From contig JAFSKY010000067.1 in assembly GCA_017448685.1 (NCBI GenBank), forward strand, positions 1 to 35,550: 35,550 nt of DNA, written 5' to 3'. The notes under the pieces are model-generated. The model made no database searches. It was not told the DNA's origin and saw only the letters and a list, made by a program, of their open reading frames with translations. The position numbers were made by a program, and so were the translations under genes. Shown here piece after piece: positions 8,349 through 17,032 of the stretch (position 1 is its first letter; each line of letters opens with the position of its first letter). This stretch comes from Synergistaceae bacterium (lineage in GTDB: Bacteria > Synergistota > Synergistia > Synergistales > Aminobacteriaceae).

Positions 8349-10232
8349 GTGAGAATACTATTTGTCCTTCTGGCGTTGTTCGTTGCAATGCCATGCGCCT
8401 GTGCTTTTGCCGCAATGCCCCCTCTTTTGCCGATGGAAGACTTTTTCCGCAACCCCAACAGCGCAGGATTCTCAATCTCGCCTGACGGAACACGACTCGC
8501 CTTCATGCGCCCATGGGAACACAGAATGAATATCTACGTCCGCGACATTGCCACAGGGGACGAAAAGCGAATCACCTCAGCAACTGAACGCGACATTGCC
8601 GGGTATTTCTGGAAGGGTAATGACAAAATCGTTTATGCCCAAGATGTTGGCGGGGATGAAAATTTCCATGTGTATATCACAGACATAAAAGGCTCAGGGC
8701 ATAGAGACTTGACTCCGTTCGACAAGGTTAGGGCGGGAATCGTTGATGACCTTGAAGATGATCCCATTCACATGTTGATAGACATGAATCACCGCAACCC
8801 AGAAATCTTTGACGTTTACCGCTGTAACATTGAGACAGGAGAGCTTGAGCTTGTCGGCGACAACCCCGGCAACATTACAGGATGGATGACAGACCATGAC
8901 GGAAAATTACGCGTGGCTTTCACAACTGACGGGGTAAACACAAGTTTTCTGTACAGGACGACGGAGAATGACAGCTTCAGGACTCTCATTACGACAAACT
9001 TCAAGGAGACATTTTCCCCGATAATTTTCGCGTATGACAACAAATTGATGTATGTCGCCAGCAACCTCAGTTCCGACAAAGCCGTAATATACACGTTTGA
9101 CCCGGAAGCAAATACAACGCTTGATTTCGTTTTCGGCCATGATGAAGTTGACGTTGGAAGCCTCTTGCACTCCAAGAAACGCAAGGTCATAACGGGTGTT
9201 ACATACACGACAGATAAGCGGCATTACAAGTTCTTTGACTCTGACAGGGAGGAATTGCAGAAATCTATTGATGAGTTTTTCCCGGGACTTGAAGCTGTTG
9301 TGTCAGACATGGACGATGACGAGAGGCGCGTTATCGTTCGCACATACAGTGATAGGACACGGGGCGCGTATTATCTCTTTGACCGTAAGGACAACTCAAT
9401 CTCAAAGCTGGCGGATTTGTCCACGTGGATAAAGCCTGAGCAAATGTCCCCAATGACCCCAATAACTTACACAGCCCGTGATGGCCTGACGATTCACGGA
9501 TATATAACCCTCCCCACCGGGATAGACTCGCATGACTTGCCGTTAGTCGTGATTCCTCACGGAGGCCCTAGCGCACGTGATGGATGGGGCTTTGACTCTG
9601 AGGCACAATTCCTCGCCAACAGGGGAATCGCTGTTTTGCAGGTAAACTTCCGTGGGTCAACTGGCTATGGTAGAGCATTCTGGGAGGCAGGCTTCAAGCA
9701 ATGGGGGCGTAAGATGCAGGATGATGTTACTGACGGCGTATTATGGGCGGTTGAACAGGGAATTGCGGACAAATCAAGGCTGGCGATTTACGGCGGGAGC
9801 TATGGAGGTTACGCGGCTTTAGCGGGAGCAACTTTCACGCCTGACCTTTACGCCTGCGCAGTGAGCTATGTCGGGCCTTCCAACATATTCACGTTGCTTG
9901 AGAGCATTCCGCCATACTGGAAACCGTTTATCGAAATGGAGCATGAAATGATAGGCGATCCGTCAGCGGACAAAGCTCTACTTGAGGCAGTCTCGCCAGT
10001 TTTCCACGCTGAAAATATCAGGATACCGCTTCTCGTGGCGCAAGGAGCTAATGACGTGAGAGTCAACAAGGCAGAGTCAGATCAGATTGTCGAGGCTGTG
10101 AGAAAGGCCGGAAAAGATGTTGTGTACATGGTGAAGGACAATGAAGGCCACGGATTTCACAATGAGGAGAACAGGTTTGACTTTTACCGGGCATTAGAGG
10201 AATTTTTCCGCAAACATTTAGGCTCAAGGTAA
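8349..10232 (+). CDS. Exported S9-family prolyl oligopeptidase-like peptidase
   Basis: This is a serine peptidase of family S9 (acylaminoacyl-peptidase/prolyl oligopeptidase type) that cleaves short peptides. A signal peptide is clear (residues 1-22: MRILFVLLALFVAMPCACAFA), so it acts in the periplasm or outside. A cysteine is present in the signal region but no convincing lipobox. Residues 40-350 form a WD/beta-propeller with repeats such as SISPDGTRLAFM and VYVRD-like strands. The alpha/beta hydrolase domain follows, with the nucleophile in GGSYGGYA (Ser about 483), Asp in GANDVRV (about 569) and His in EGHGF (about 601). The start is GTG at 8349, preceded by GGGAG. It appears monocistronic, ending in a hairpin terminator. 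Confidence 0.95.
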   Translation: MRILFVLLALFVAMPCACAFAAMPPLLPMEDFFRNPNSAGFSISPDGTRLAFMRPWEHRMNIYVRDIATGDEKRITSATERDIAGYFWKGNDKIVYAQDVGGDENFHVYITDIKGSGHRDLTPFDKVRAGIVDDLEDDPIHMLIDMNHRNPEIFDVYRCNIETGELELVGDNPGNITGWMTDHDGKLRVAFTTDGVNTSFLYRTTENDSFRTLITTNFKETFSPIIFAYDNKLMYVASNLSSDKAVIYTFDPEANTTLDFVFGHDEVDVGSLLHSKKRKVITGVTYTTDKRHYKFFDSDREELQKSIDEFFPGLEAVVSDMDDDERRVIVRTYSDRTRGAYYLFDRKDNSISKLADLSTWIKPEQMSPMTPITYTARDGLTIHGYITLPTGIDSHDLPLVVIPHGGPSARDGWGFDSEAQFLANRGIAVLQVNFRGSTGYGRAFWEAGFKQWGRKMQDDVTDGVLWAVEQGIADKSRLAIYGGSYGGYAALAGATFTPDLYACAVSYVGPSNIFTLLESIPPYWKPFIEMEHEMIGDPSADKALLEAVSPVFHAENIRIPLLVAQGANDVRVNKAESDQIVEAVRKAGKDVVYMVKDNEGHGFHNEENRFDFYRALEEFFRKHLGSR

Positions 10233-10236
10233 AAGA

Positions 10237-10271
10237 TAGTATGTAGTGGCTAGTGTGTAGTGATTAGTGGG
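10237..10271. repeat. Degenerate heptad array (TAGTNNN)5
   Basis: Five consecutive seven-base units all begin with TAGT: TAGTATG, TAGTGGC, TAGTGTG, TAGTGAT, TAGTGGG. The unit length matches that of the perfect heptanucleotide in the GT8 gene. The array lies between the S9 peptidase stop and a terminator, 56 bases upstream of the GT4 start. Confidence 0.7.
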
Positions 10272-10310
10272 CGGGTCTTGCGGCAAAACGTGAGACCTGC
10301 TATTTTTATT
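10271..10310 (+). terminator. Intrinsic terminator after the S9 peptidase gene
   Basis: GCGGGTCT (10271-10278) pairs with AGACCTGC (10293-10300), including one G-U pair, around a 14-base loop. TATTTTTATT follows. It lies between the peptidase gene and the GT4 gene. Confidence 0.7.
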
Positions 10311-10326
10311 GCCGGGTGAATAATGG

Positions 10327-11523
10327 TTGAAGATACTAATGCTCGGCAATACATATCAGGCGATATTCAAGCATAGAAGCGAAATTGTAGAAGCTCTCGT
10401 CAGTGAAGGCCATGAAGTAATCACATCATTCTCAAATGGTATGATGGGTTATGGTGAAGAGGCCACTGGAAAATATCATTGCAGGTTCGTTGAGATTCCC
10501 ATAAGCAGAAGGACAGCCAGAATCACGCAGGAGCTTGGGCTTTTGCGGAGGTATTACACTCTAATGCGCCGTGAGAAGCCTGATGCTGTACTGGCATATA
10601 CTGTGAAGTGTGATGTTTGGGGAGGAATTGCCGCGAGGATGCTCAACATTCCGTTTTTCCCGAATATCACAGGAATCGGAAAAGGACTCGACGAAAAAGG
10701 AATCGTGCAGAAAATATTGATACAGCTCTACAAACTTGCAGTCCGAAAAGCTGAGGCAATATTCTTCCAGAATCCTCATGACAGAGATTTTTTTGCCGGG
10801 CATGGGATAAAGTTCAAGAAGGGCATAATCATTCCCGGTTCAGGCGTAAACTTGGACAAATATCCCCCGTTTGATTACCCGCCTGAATCCCCCCTGCGTT
10901 TTTTATTCAACTCACGCATAATGACCGCAAAAGGAATAGAGCAATACATTGACGCGGCACACTTCATCAAGCAAAAATACCCATTCACGGAGTTCCATAT
11001 ATGCGGATATTTCGAGGATGACGCAAAAGCAGACTTTTACAGGCGAGTGATAAAAGCTGAGTCAGAGCGTGGAATTTTGGTTTATCATGACTTAGTGGAC
11101 GACATGCGAGAATATTACAGGATGTGCCATTGCGTTATATTGCCGAGCTACCATCCTGAAGGCGTATCGAACTCACTGCTTGAGGCGGCTTCATGCGCTA
11201 GACCCATAATCACCACAAATCACCCGGGCTGTTCTGATGCTGTTGATGATGGCTTAACGGGATTCCTCATTGAGCCGAGAAACAGTAGAGACCTTGCCGA
11301 CAAAATAGAGAGGTTCATTGCACTGACGAATGATGAGCGCAAAATGATGGGTATTCGTGGACGGCGAAAAATGGAGAATGAGTTTGACAGGCACATTGTG
11401 GTTGACGCATATTTGAGGGAGCTTAACGCGTTGAAGGAAGGCAAAAAATTTCCCCCAAGCCGTGAAAAGCAAGGGGGGATTTCTTTCACCGTATTAACTC
11501 CTCCAAAAATGGCGGCAAAATGA
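10327..11523 (+). CDS. GT4-family glycosyltransferase
   Basis: This is a GT-B glycosyltransferase of family 4, resembling the PglA/CapM group that adds a sugar to undecaprenyl-diphosphate-linked glycans; the exact sugar cannot be told. Visible features are MKILMLGNTYQ at the N terminus, NITGIGKGLDE in the middle, LFNSRIMTAKGIEQYIDAA starting the donor-binding half, and the E-x7-E motif in EGVSNSLLEAASCARPI. The start is TTG at 10327, with GGGTGA about 8 bases upstream; an ATG four bases earlier is out of frame. The last 25 or so residues are encoded by a terminator hairpin and the antisense of the speE end, so they look like an accidental extension after loss of a stop codon. Confidence 0.92.
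   Translation: MKILMLGNTYQAIFKHRSEIVEALVSEGHEVITSFSNGMMGYGEEATGKYHCRFVEIPISRRTARITQELGLLRRYYTLMRREKPDAVLAYTVKCDVWGGIAARMLNIPFFPNITGIGKGLDEKGIVQKILIQLYKLAVRKAEAIFFQNPHDRDFFAGHGIKFKKGIIIPGSGVNLDKYPPFDYPPESPLRFLFNSRIMTAKGIEQYIDAAHFIKQKYPFTEFHICGYFEDDAKADFYRRVIKAESERGILVYHDLVDDMREYYRMCHCVILPSYHPEGVSNSLLEAASCARPIITTNHPGCSDAVDDGLTGFLIEPRNSRDLADKIERFIALTNDERKMMGIRGRRKMENEFDRHIVVDAYLRELNALKEGKKFPPSREKQGGISFTVLTPPKMAAK
11445..11490. terminator. Bidirectional terminator between GT4 and speE, inside the GT4 frame
   Basis: CCCCC-AA-GC (11452-11460) and GC-AA-GGGGG (11469-11477) form a stem with a small internal loop and an eight-base loop. On plus it is followed by GATTTCTTTC; on minus by AAATTTTTT. It closely resembles the terminator after the Fe-ADH gene. 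It starts 8 bases beyond the speE stop, the usual place, but lies within the open GT4 frame. Confidence 0.75.
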
Positions 11524-12337
11524 AACTTGCCCGGTGAATATCATTCGTGTAATACCTTGTTGGCGCAACACTCCTCACAGGCTCGCATGAACTCTCACGC
11601 ATTGAGGCAAGTCCGTATGTCCACATCCCAGAAGGGTACGTAGGCACAACTCCCCAATACATTTTCACGCACGGAAACACTTTGCGCATCTCCCGAATCG
11701 CCTGAGTCATCAAATCAGTGTCAGTGAATGGCGACTCGGTTAATTCCGTCAACATGGCCGAGTCCGTCATGACCCGCTTCACGTCCTCATAGAATCCTGC
11801 CTGAAACAACCCCGCCGCAAAATCTACAGGGTCTGTGCTGTCAATGATTACGACATCATAGCGTTCATCAGTCTCACGGATATACTTCATAGCGTCCATA
11901 CATTTCACATCAGCCCTCGAATCACTGAATGAACATCCCGCGAACGGCATAAACTTTTTCGAGGACTCTATGACTCTCTCGTCTATGTCTATGAGTGTGC
12001 ATTTCCTCACGCACGAATGCTTCAGGACTTCACGCATTATTGCCCCGTCCCCGCCTCCTACAATCATAACGTTCTTGGGGTCAGGGTGTGCGCACAAAGG
12101 AATATGCGACATCATCTCGGAATACGTGAACTCATCGCGCTCCGTAAGCTGATACGCCCCGTCAAGCATAAGAGTCCGGCCATATTCGTATGTGTCAGCA
12201 ATCAGTAATTCCTGATAGGGTGTTTTCTCCGTGTGAATGAGATCCTTGACGCGCATTGAGAGCTTCAAGTTGTCGGTGCTGTACTCGGTCAACCAAAGCT
12301 CATTTTCGCGCTTCGGCCTCGTAACATACTCACTCAT
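11486..12337 (-). CDS. speE: Spermidine synthase
   Basis: This enzyme transfers aminopropyl from decarboxylated S-adenosylmethionine to putrescine. The length (283 residues) is typical. The cofactor motif GGGDGAIMREV is at 94-104, LIDID at 115-119, and the catalytic Asp in IDSTDP is about residue 166. The N-terminal beta-strand region contains LMLDGAYQLTERDEF, normal for the family. Its ATG overlaps the fprA stop in an ATGA, so the two genes are translationally coupled. No decarboxylase for S-adenosylmethionine is seen in the window. The 3' end overlaps the GT4 gene by 38 bases. Confidence 0.96.
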   Translation of the reverse strand: MSEYVTRPKRENELWLTEYSTDNLKLSMRVKDLIHTEKTPYQELLIADTYEYGRTLMLDGAYQLTERDEFTYSEMMSHIPLCAHPDPKNVMIVGGGDGAIMREVLKHSCVRKCTLIDIDERVIESSKKFMPFAGCSFSDSRADVKCMDAMKYIRETDERYDVVIIDSTDPVDFAAGLFQAGFYEDVKRVMTDSAMLTELTESPFTDTDLMTQAIREMRKVFPCVKMYWGVVPTYPSGMWTYGLASMRESSCEPVRSVAPTRYYTNDIHRASFILPPFLEELIR

Positions 12338-13524
12338 GAAATCGCTTCACCGAGATTTTTCCCCATCTCGCACAACTGCGCAAGGTCTTCAGGCGTTGGG
12401 GATGTGTATACTTCAACTTCAGGGCCGATAACTTCGAGTTTGCTCTTCTCCGCGTAATCTTTGAGAGCCGTCAACGCTCCCTTACTCCATGTGTAGCTTC
12501 CTGCGAGTCCGAGTACTTTGTTCTTTGGCATACGGCTGAGGAGCTTTGAGCAAAGAGCTTCCATAGGCGGAAATAGCAGAGTGTTATACGTGCAGGCCAT
12601 GAGCGCAAACGCCTTGAACCTCCATATGTCGCGCAAAATATATGAAGGGTCTGTGCGTGATACGTCATACAACCTCACGTCTTGAATTTTCGCTTCAGCA
12701 AGCCCAGAGCAAACAGCTTCAGCCATCTTCCTCGTGTTACCATACATTGAGCCGTAAACTACAACCGCTCCTTTGTCGCCTTCATGCTTGCTCCACTTGT
12801 CATAGAGGGAGATTACCTGCTTTATGTCCTTCCTGAAGAGTGTTCCGTGAGATGGGAATATGTTGGTTATTGGGAGACCGCCGAGTTTCTTCAACGCAAC
12901 CTGCACAATGTTTGAGTATTTTCCCACGATGCAGGCATAATATCTCAGCATTTCGTCCTGCCAGCGAGCCGGGTTCTTTTCGTCATCGAATATTCCGCCC
13001 TCATGCGCACCGAATCCGCCGAATGAATCGTTCGAGAACAATACGCCCGTTGTTGTGTCAAACGTAACCATGCTTTCAGGCCAATGCAGCATAGGCACGG
13101 TAAAGAACCTCAGCACATGGCCGCCAAGATCTAACGTATCACCATCCTTCACCGTGATAACGTCCTCAGTGATTCCGTGATAGCCTTTGAGCATGGGGAG
13201 AGTTTTTGCGTTCCCGATGAATTTCAGCGAAGGCCATATAGCTTTGAGCTGTGCTATCAATCCAGCGTGGTCAGGCTCCATGTGATTCACAACAAGGTAG
13301 TTCAGCGTCCTGTGTCCAAGCGCGGCTGTAAGTTTGCCGACATAGTCATCAAGGTATGGGCCTTTCACCGTGTCAATCGCGGCTGTTGCTGTCGTTCCTA
13401 TTACGGCGTAAGCGTTGTATGCGACTCCCTGTGGTAATGGCCAGAGGGACTCGAATAGGTCTGTTTCATGGTCATTCACGCCCAGCCAGTATGTTTCTTT
13501 GTTCGCAAGCACTGGTTTGTACAT
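12334..13524 (-). CDS. fprA: A-type flavoprotein (flavo-diiron oxygen/NO reductase)
   Basis: This cytoplasmic enzyme reduces O2 to water, or NO to N2O, and protects anaerobes. The N-terminal metallo-beta-lactamase-like domain (1-245) has the diiron ligands H81, E83, D85 (in NHMEPDHAG), H147 (LHWPES), D166 (SNDSFGGFG) and H226 (FPSHGTLF). The C-terminal flavodoxin domain starts near residue 252 with VVYGSMYGNTRKMAEAV, the FMN phosphate loop. There is no rubredoxin or flavin-reductase extension, so an external electron donor is needed. The ATG at 13524 follows AAAGGAGG about 13 bases away. It is the first gene of a two-gene unit with speE. Its presence supports an oxygen-exposed anaerobe. Confidence 0.96.
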   Translation of the reverse strand: MYKPVLANKETYWLGVNDHETDLFESLWPLPQGVAYNAYAVIGTTATAAIDTVKGPYLDDYVGKLTAALGHRTLNYLVVNHMEPDHAGLIAQLKAIWPSLKFIGNAKTLPMLKGYHGITEDVITVKDGDTLDLGGHVLRFFTVPMLHWPESMVTFDTTTGVLFSNDSFGGFGAHEGGIFDDEKNPARWQDEMLRYYACIVGKYSNIVQVALKKLGGLPITNIFPSHGTLFRKDIKQVISLYDKWSKHEGDKGAVVVYGSMYGNTRKMAEAVCSGLAEAKIQDVRLYDVSRTDPSYILRDIWRFKAFALMACTYNTLLFPPMEALCSKLLSRMPKNKVLGLAGSYTWSKGALTALKDYAEKSKLEVIGPEVEVYTSPTPEDLAQLCEMGKNLGEAIS

Positions 13525-13563
13525 GGAAAGATTCTTCCTCCTTTGCGGGATTTCGTGCCTGTC

Positions 13564-13572
13564 ATTGTATCA
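13564..13572 (-). promoter_or_regulatory. Extended -10 promoter of fprA-speE
   Basis: On the minus strand, TGA followed by TACAAT forms an extended -10 about 40 bases before the fprA start. No convincing -35 is visible. Confidence 0.4.
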
Positions 13573-13700
13573 TGTTCATTCTTGAATCCATGAGAATAAC
13601 GGGGCTTCCTCATGCAGGATTTATGACATTGAAGCGTGGCAGGTCATGAAGAATTTTTGCGGAGTAGGTGAGGCAGTTCATGCGGGGAAAACAAAACGCG

Positions 13701-13726
13701 ATTATTCCGCATAATGACTGTATAAT
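13701..13726 (+). promoter_or_regulatory. Promoter of uxaA with an inverted repeat upstream
   Basis: A perfect TATAAT lies at 13721-13726. Immediately upstream, ATTAT and ATAAT (13701-13705 and 13711-13715) form an inverted repeat with a five-base spacer, in the -35 region where a regulator of hexuronate genes could bind. The 237-base gap shared with divergent fprA holds nothing else that I recognise. Confidence 0.45.
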
Positions 13727-13761
13727 TAACTCATCCAAAATTTTCAGGGGGAAATCACAAA

Positions 13762-15249
13762 ATGAACGATCTGATTCGCATAAACGAGTCCGATTCTGTA
13801 GCTGTAGCTTTGCGTCCAATAAGCGCGGGCGAAATCATCACAGTTACGGGCGCGGGCGTTGATATGAAAGTCTGCGAAGACATCCCCATGGGCCACAAAA
13901 TAGCCCTTCACGACATCAAGAAAGGGAGTCCCATCATAAAATACGGCTTCCCAATAGGTTCAGCACTCTCAGACATTCCAGAAGGCTATCACGTTCACAC
14001 GCAGAACACTCACACGCTTTTGGCTGGCGCACACGATTACGAGTACCATCCGACTCACCCGTCGATCACATCAAACACTCCCGAAATATTCAGCGGATAT
14101 TCCCGCAAAAACGGCAGGGCAGGTGTACGCAATGAGTTATGGATCATTCCTACTGTAGGTTGCGTGAATGATATTGCCGTGTCCCTTGAGCGTGAAGCAA
14201 GAAGCCTCATCGGAGGAAGCGTTGAGAATGTCAGGGCGTTCACACATCCTTACGGCTGTTCACAGATGGCAGATGACCAAGAGAATACGCGCAAAGTTCT
14301 CGCCGATATTGCAACACATCCCAATGCAGGCGGAGTACTCATGCTCGGACTTGGCTGTGAGAATAGCGGAATTGACACGATAAAGCCCTACATGGGTGAA
14401 TTTGACACGGAACGCATTAGATTCCTCATATCACAGGACGCGGAGAACGAACACGAAGAAGGCATGAAGATTCTCCGTGAGCTTGCTGAACTCATGAGCC
14501 ATGACAAGCGCGAACCCTGCCCAACGTCAAAGCTGATTGTCGGCCTAAAATGCGGTGGCAGTGATGGACTCTCAGGGATAACGGCGAATCCCACAATCGG
14601 AGGCTTCTCTGACTTGCTCATTTCGCAGGGAGGCAGCACGATTTTGACGGAAGTCCCTGAAATGTTTGGTGCTGAGACTATTCTCATGAACAGGTGCAAG
14701 GATGAAGCGACCTACAACAAAACGGTGAACCTCATCAACGGCTTCAAGAACTATTACGCGTCATTTGGGCTTCCAGTATTCGAGAACCCCTCACCCGGCA
14801 ACAAAGCAGGCGGAATAACTACCCTTGAGGACAAAGCGTTAGGTTGCACACAGAAAAGCGGAACAGCTCCCGTGAATGACGTTCTCGCATATTCGGAGAA
14901 AGTTACGGTGCAGGGGCTTAACCTTCTTTCAGCACCCGGCAATGACCTTGTAGCCTCGACAGCTCTTGCGGCGGCAGGGGCTCAGATTGTGCTGTTCTCA
15001 ACGGGGCGCGGGACTCCTTTTGGCTGTCCTGTTCCTACGGTGAAGATTTCGAGCAACTCTAATCTTGCCTCACACAAAGCCAACTGGATAGACTTCAACG
15101 CAGGGACTCTCGTTGATGGAGGAACAATCCCGGAGAAGGCTCGTGAGCTGTTTGACTTCGTGTTGAGAGTCGCAAGTGGTGAAAAGACTCGCAACGAGAT
15201 TAACGGCTTTCAGGGTATGGCGATATTCAAGACTGGCGCGACATTGTAA
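13762..15249 (+). CDS. uxaA: Altronate dehydratase
   Basis: This enzyme dehydrates D-altronate to 2-keto-3-deoxygluconate in galacturonate catabolism. An N-terminal SAF domain (about residues 8-80: SVAVALRPISAGEII) is fused to the catalytic UxaA domain, with GYSRKNGRAGVRNELWIIPTVGC, THPYGCSQM, LGLGCENSGID, GLKCGGSDGLSG and STGRGTPFGCPVPTVKIS. Conserved cysteines suggest metal dependence. The length of 495 residues is normal for the single-chain form. The ATG at 13762 has AGGGGGAA about 10 bases upstream. It heads a plus-strand cluster with uxaC and an iron alcohol dehydrogenase. D-galactarate and D-arabinonate dehydratases are related, but the neighbouring uxaC favours altronate. Confidence 0.93.
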   Translation: MNDLIRINESDSVAVALRPISAGEIITVTGAGVDMKVCEDIPMGHKIALHDIKKGSPIIKYGFPIGSALSDIPEGYHVHTQNTHTLLAGAHDYEYHPTHPSITSNTPEIFSGYSRKNGRAGVRNELWIIPTVGCVNDIAVSLEREARSLIGGSVENVRAFTHPYGCSQMADDQENTRKVLADIATHPNAGGVLMLGLGCENSGIDTIKPYMGEFDTERIRFLISQDAENEHEEGMKILRELAELMSHDKREPCPTSKLIVGLKCGGSDGLSGITANPTIGGFSDLLISQGGSTILTEVPEMFGAETILMNRCKDEATYNKTVNLINGFKNYYASFGLPVFENPSPGNKAGGITTLEDKALGCTQKSGTAPVNDVLAYSEKVTVQGLNLLSAPGNDLVASTALAAAGAQIVLFSTGRGTPFGCPVPTVKISSNSNLASHKANWIDFNAGTLVDGGTIPEKARELFDFVLRVASGEKTRNEINGFQGMAIFKTGATL

Positions 15250-15250
15250 T

Positions 15251-15397
15251 ATGGTTGCTTTAACATTCACGCTTGAAGATTGCGATGCTTCTACAGATCC
15301 GTTTTACAGCCCGGCAAATATGGAACGCCTGAAGAAATCTGTCGCCCAGCTTAATGCAGGAAAAGGCACGGAACATAAACTCATAGAGGCGGATTAA
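15251..15397 (+). pseudogene. RelB/DinJ antitoxin relic, internally deleted but open frame
   Basis: The 48-codon frame starts MVALTFTLED and continues DPFYSPANMERLKKSV and GKGTEHKLIEAD. The end matches the toxin-binding C terminus of RelB/DinJ antitoxins that pair with Txe/YoeB. The usual start (a beta strand such as ATVTITLDD) is joined almost directly to this tail; the ribbon-helix-helix core of about 40 residues is missing. The ATG lies one base after the uxaA stop. The stop overlaps an ATG (TAATG), as in intact antitoxin-toxin pairs. The frame is uninterrupted, so a short peptide could still be made, although the Shine-Dalgarno is weak. Confidence 0.75.
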
Positions 15398-15405
15398 TGC
15401 GCAAA
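15296..15405 (+). repeat. Antitoxin-relic direct repeat, copy 1 of 2
   Basis: This 110-base block aligns without gaps to 17084-17193, with about 18 mismatches counted by eye (roughly 84% identity). It spans the antitoxin C-terminal coding region and the toxin start. Most differences are in third codon positions or give similar residues. Confidence 0.9.
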
Positions 15406-15521
15406 ATACACCCGGCATACTTTCGAATATGCGCACAGGCAACAAACACCGCATTGTGTTCAGGCTTCAAGACGGAGCTATAGAGATTGCACAGTGCGGT
15501 ACACACTACAGGGATAAATAA
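15397..15521 (+). pseudogene. Txe/YoeB toxin relic (first copy)
   Basis: The ATG overlapping the antitoxin stop begins MRK, the usual Txe/YoeB start, but this frame soon diverges and stops at 15480. A second frame, ending at 15521, encodes TGNKHRIVFRLQDGA and then EIAQCGTHYRDK, which is the unmistakable C-terminal third of a Txe/YoeB mRNA endonuclease, including the catalytic His-Tyr end. The middle of the gene has been deleted with a frame change, so no active toxin is possible. It lies directly upstream of uxaC. Confidence 0.8.
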
Positions 15522-15542
15522 CATTAAGGAGGATTTATCGCA

Positions 15543-16946
15543 ATGTCATTTTTGGACAAAGATTTTCTTCTCAACACAGACACAGCAAAAACACTCTTCC
15601 ACGAAACAGCCTCACATTGCCCCATCATCGATTACCACTGCCACATAAGCCCCAAAGAGATCTGGGAGGATCTCCACTATGACAGCATCACACAAGTCTG
15701 GCTCGGCGGAGATCACTACAAGTGGCGGCTGATGAGGTGCGCAGGGGTCAACGAGAGATTCATCACGGGGGATGCTGACCCTCACGACAAATTCATGAAG
15801 TGGGCTGAGGTTGTTGGACGCGCAATAGGGAATCCCCTCTACCACTGGAGCCACCTGGAATTACGCAGGTATTTCGGCTATCAGGGAGTCTTGAACGCAA
15901 AGACAGCCGAAGAAGTCTGGAAGCTCTGCAACGATACGCTTCACCGCCCGGAATTTGGTGTGCGTGGCCTAATCGGAATGAGCAACGTTGAGACAATCTG
16001 CACGACTGATGACCCAATCGACTCGCTTGAATGGCACGCAAAAATCGCAAGTGATGACAGCTTCAAGACTCGCGTATTGCCCGCATGGAGACCCGACAAG
16101 GCCATGAACATTGAGAAGCCGACATGGCCGGAATATCTTGCGCAACTGTCAGAAGTCTCAGGTGTGAAGATTGCAACATTCGCTGACCTCAAAGCAGCAC
16201 TCTCAAAGCGTATGGACTTCTTTGCGTCAAGAGGTTGCAAACTTAGCGACCATGCTTTGAACACCGTCAAATGCGCTCTAGCCTCAGAGCAGGAACTCGA
16301 AGCTATATTTGCCTCAAGGATGAACGGAAATATCCCGGATGAATCAGCTCAGGACAAATTCAAGACGGCGTTTATGATGTTTGTTGCGCATGAATACACC
16401 GTAAGAGGATGGGTAATGCAGATACATTACGGTTGCAGGAGGGACAACAACATACCGATGTTTGAGCGTCTTGGCCCTGACACAGGATATGACTGCATCA
16501 ACAACACAGCTTCAAGCGCAGAGACGGCAGAATTTCTCGGCGAGCTTCAGCGCACAGGCAGCCTCCCCAAGACAATACTCTACAGCCTTGACGGTAACGA
16601 CAACTCAGCAATTGACACCGTATGCGGATGCTTCCAGGATGATGACATTCCCGGAGTGTCGAAGATTCAGCACGGTTCAGCGTGGTGGTTCCAAGATCAT
16701 TTTGACGGCATGACCGCGCATATGAGATCACTTGCGAGCTTGGGCTATCTTCCTGGCTTCATCGGAATGCTGACTGACAGTAGGAGCTTCCTCAGCTACC
16801 CTCGCCATGAGTATTTCAGGCGCATACTGTGCAGGCTCATGGGGGAATGGGTACGTGATGGATTCTTCCCTGATGATATGGAGACATTGAGAGGGATTGT
16901 AAGCGGCATAAGCTACGGGAACGCGAAAAAGTACTTTAACTTTTAG
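15543..16946 (+). CDS. uxaC: Glucuronate/galacturonate (hexuronate) isomerase
   Basis: This enzyme interconverts D-glucuronate with D-fructuronate and D-galacturonate with D-tagaturonate, the first cytosolic step of hexuronate use. It is an amidohydrolase-fold TIM barrel of 467 residues, the normal size. Family blocks include CPIIDYHCHISPKEI near residue 30 with metal-binding histidines, CTTDDPIDSLEWH, RPDKAMNIEK, MQIHYGCRRDNN and MLTDSRSFLSYPRHEYFRRI. The ATG at 15543 follows a very good AAGGAGGA about 10 bases upstream. It sits between two toxin-antitoxin relics and feeds uxaA through tagaturonate and altronate. Confidence 0.97.
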   Translation: MSFLDKDFLLNTDTAKTLFHETASHCPIIDYHCHISPKEIWEDLHYDSITQVWLGGDHYKWRLMRCAGVNERFITGDADPHDKFMKWAEVVGRAIGNPLYHWSHLELRRYFGYQGVLNAKTAEEVWKLCNDTLHRPEFGVRGLIGMSNVETICTTDDPIDSLEWHAKIASDDSFKTRVLPAWRPDKAMNIEKPTWPEYLAQLSEVSGVKIATFADLKAALSKRMDFFASRGCKLSDHALNTVKCALASEQELEAIFASRMNGNIPDESAQDKFKTAFMMFVAHEYTVRGWVMQIHYGCRRDNNIPMFERLGPDTGYDCINNTASSAETAEFLGELQRTGSLPKTILYSLDGNDNSAIDTVCGCFQDDDIPGVSKIQHGSAWWFQDHFDGMTAHMRSLASLGYLPGFIGMLTDSRSFLSYPRHEYFRRILCRLMGEWVRDGFFPDDMETLRGIVSGISYGNAKKYFNF

Positions 16947-16960
16947 GGGGATTTGACCTT

Positions 16961-17000
16961 ATGCCGGGCGGGGATATGGATTAAGATTTCTGTCCGGCAT
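16961..17000. repeat. Inverted repeat after uxaC
   Basis: ATGCCGG (16961-16967) and CCGGCAT (16994-17000) form a 7 bp inverted repeat around a 26-base loop. There is no T tract, so it is not a typical terminator. It could be an mRNA hairpin or the remnant edge of an inserted module. Confidence 0.35.
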
Positions 17001-17032
17001 GATGAGATACTGCGCATGAAGGCGGTAAAGCA

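Noticed and set aside
13525-13761. tRNA, small RNA or small gene in the fprA-uxaA gap
   Set aside because: Only promoter-like elements and a short inverted repeat are visible; no cloverleaf or coding pattern.
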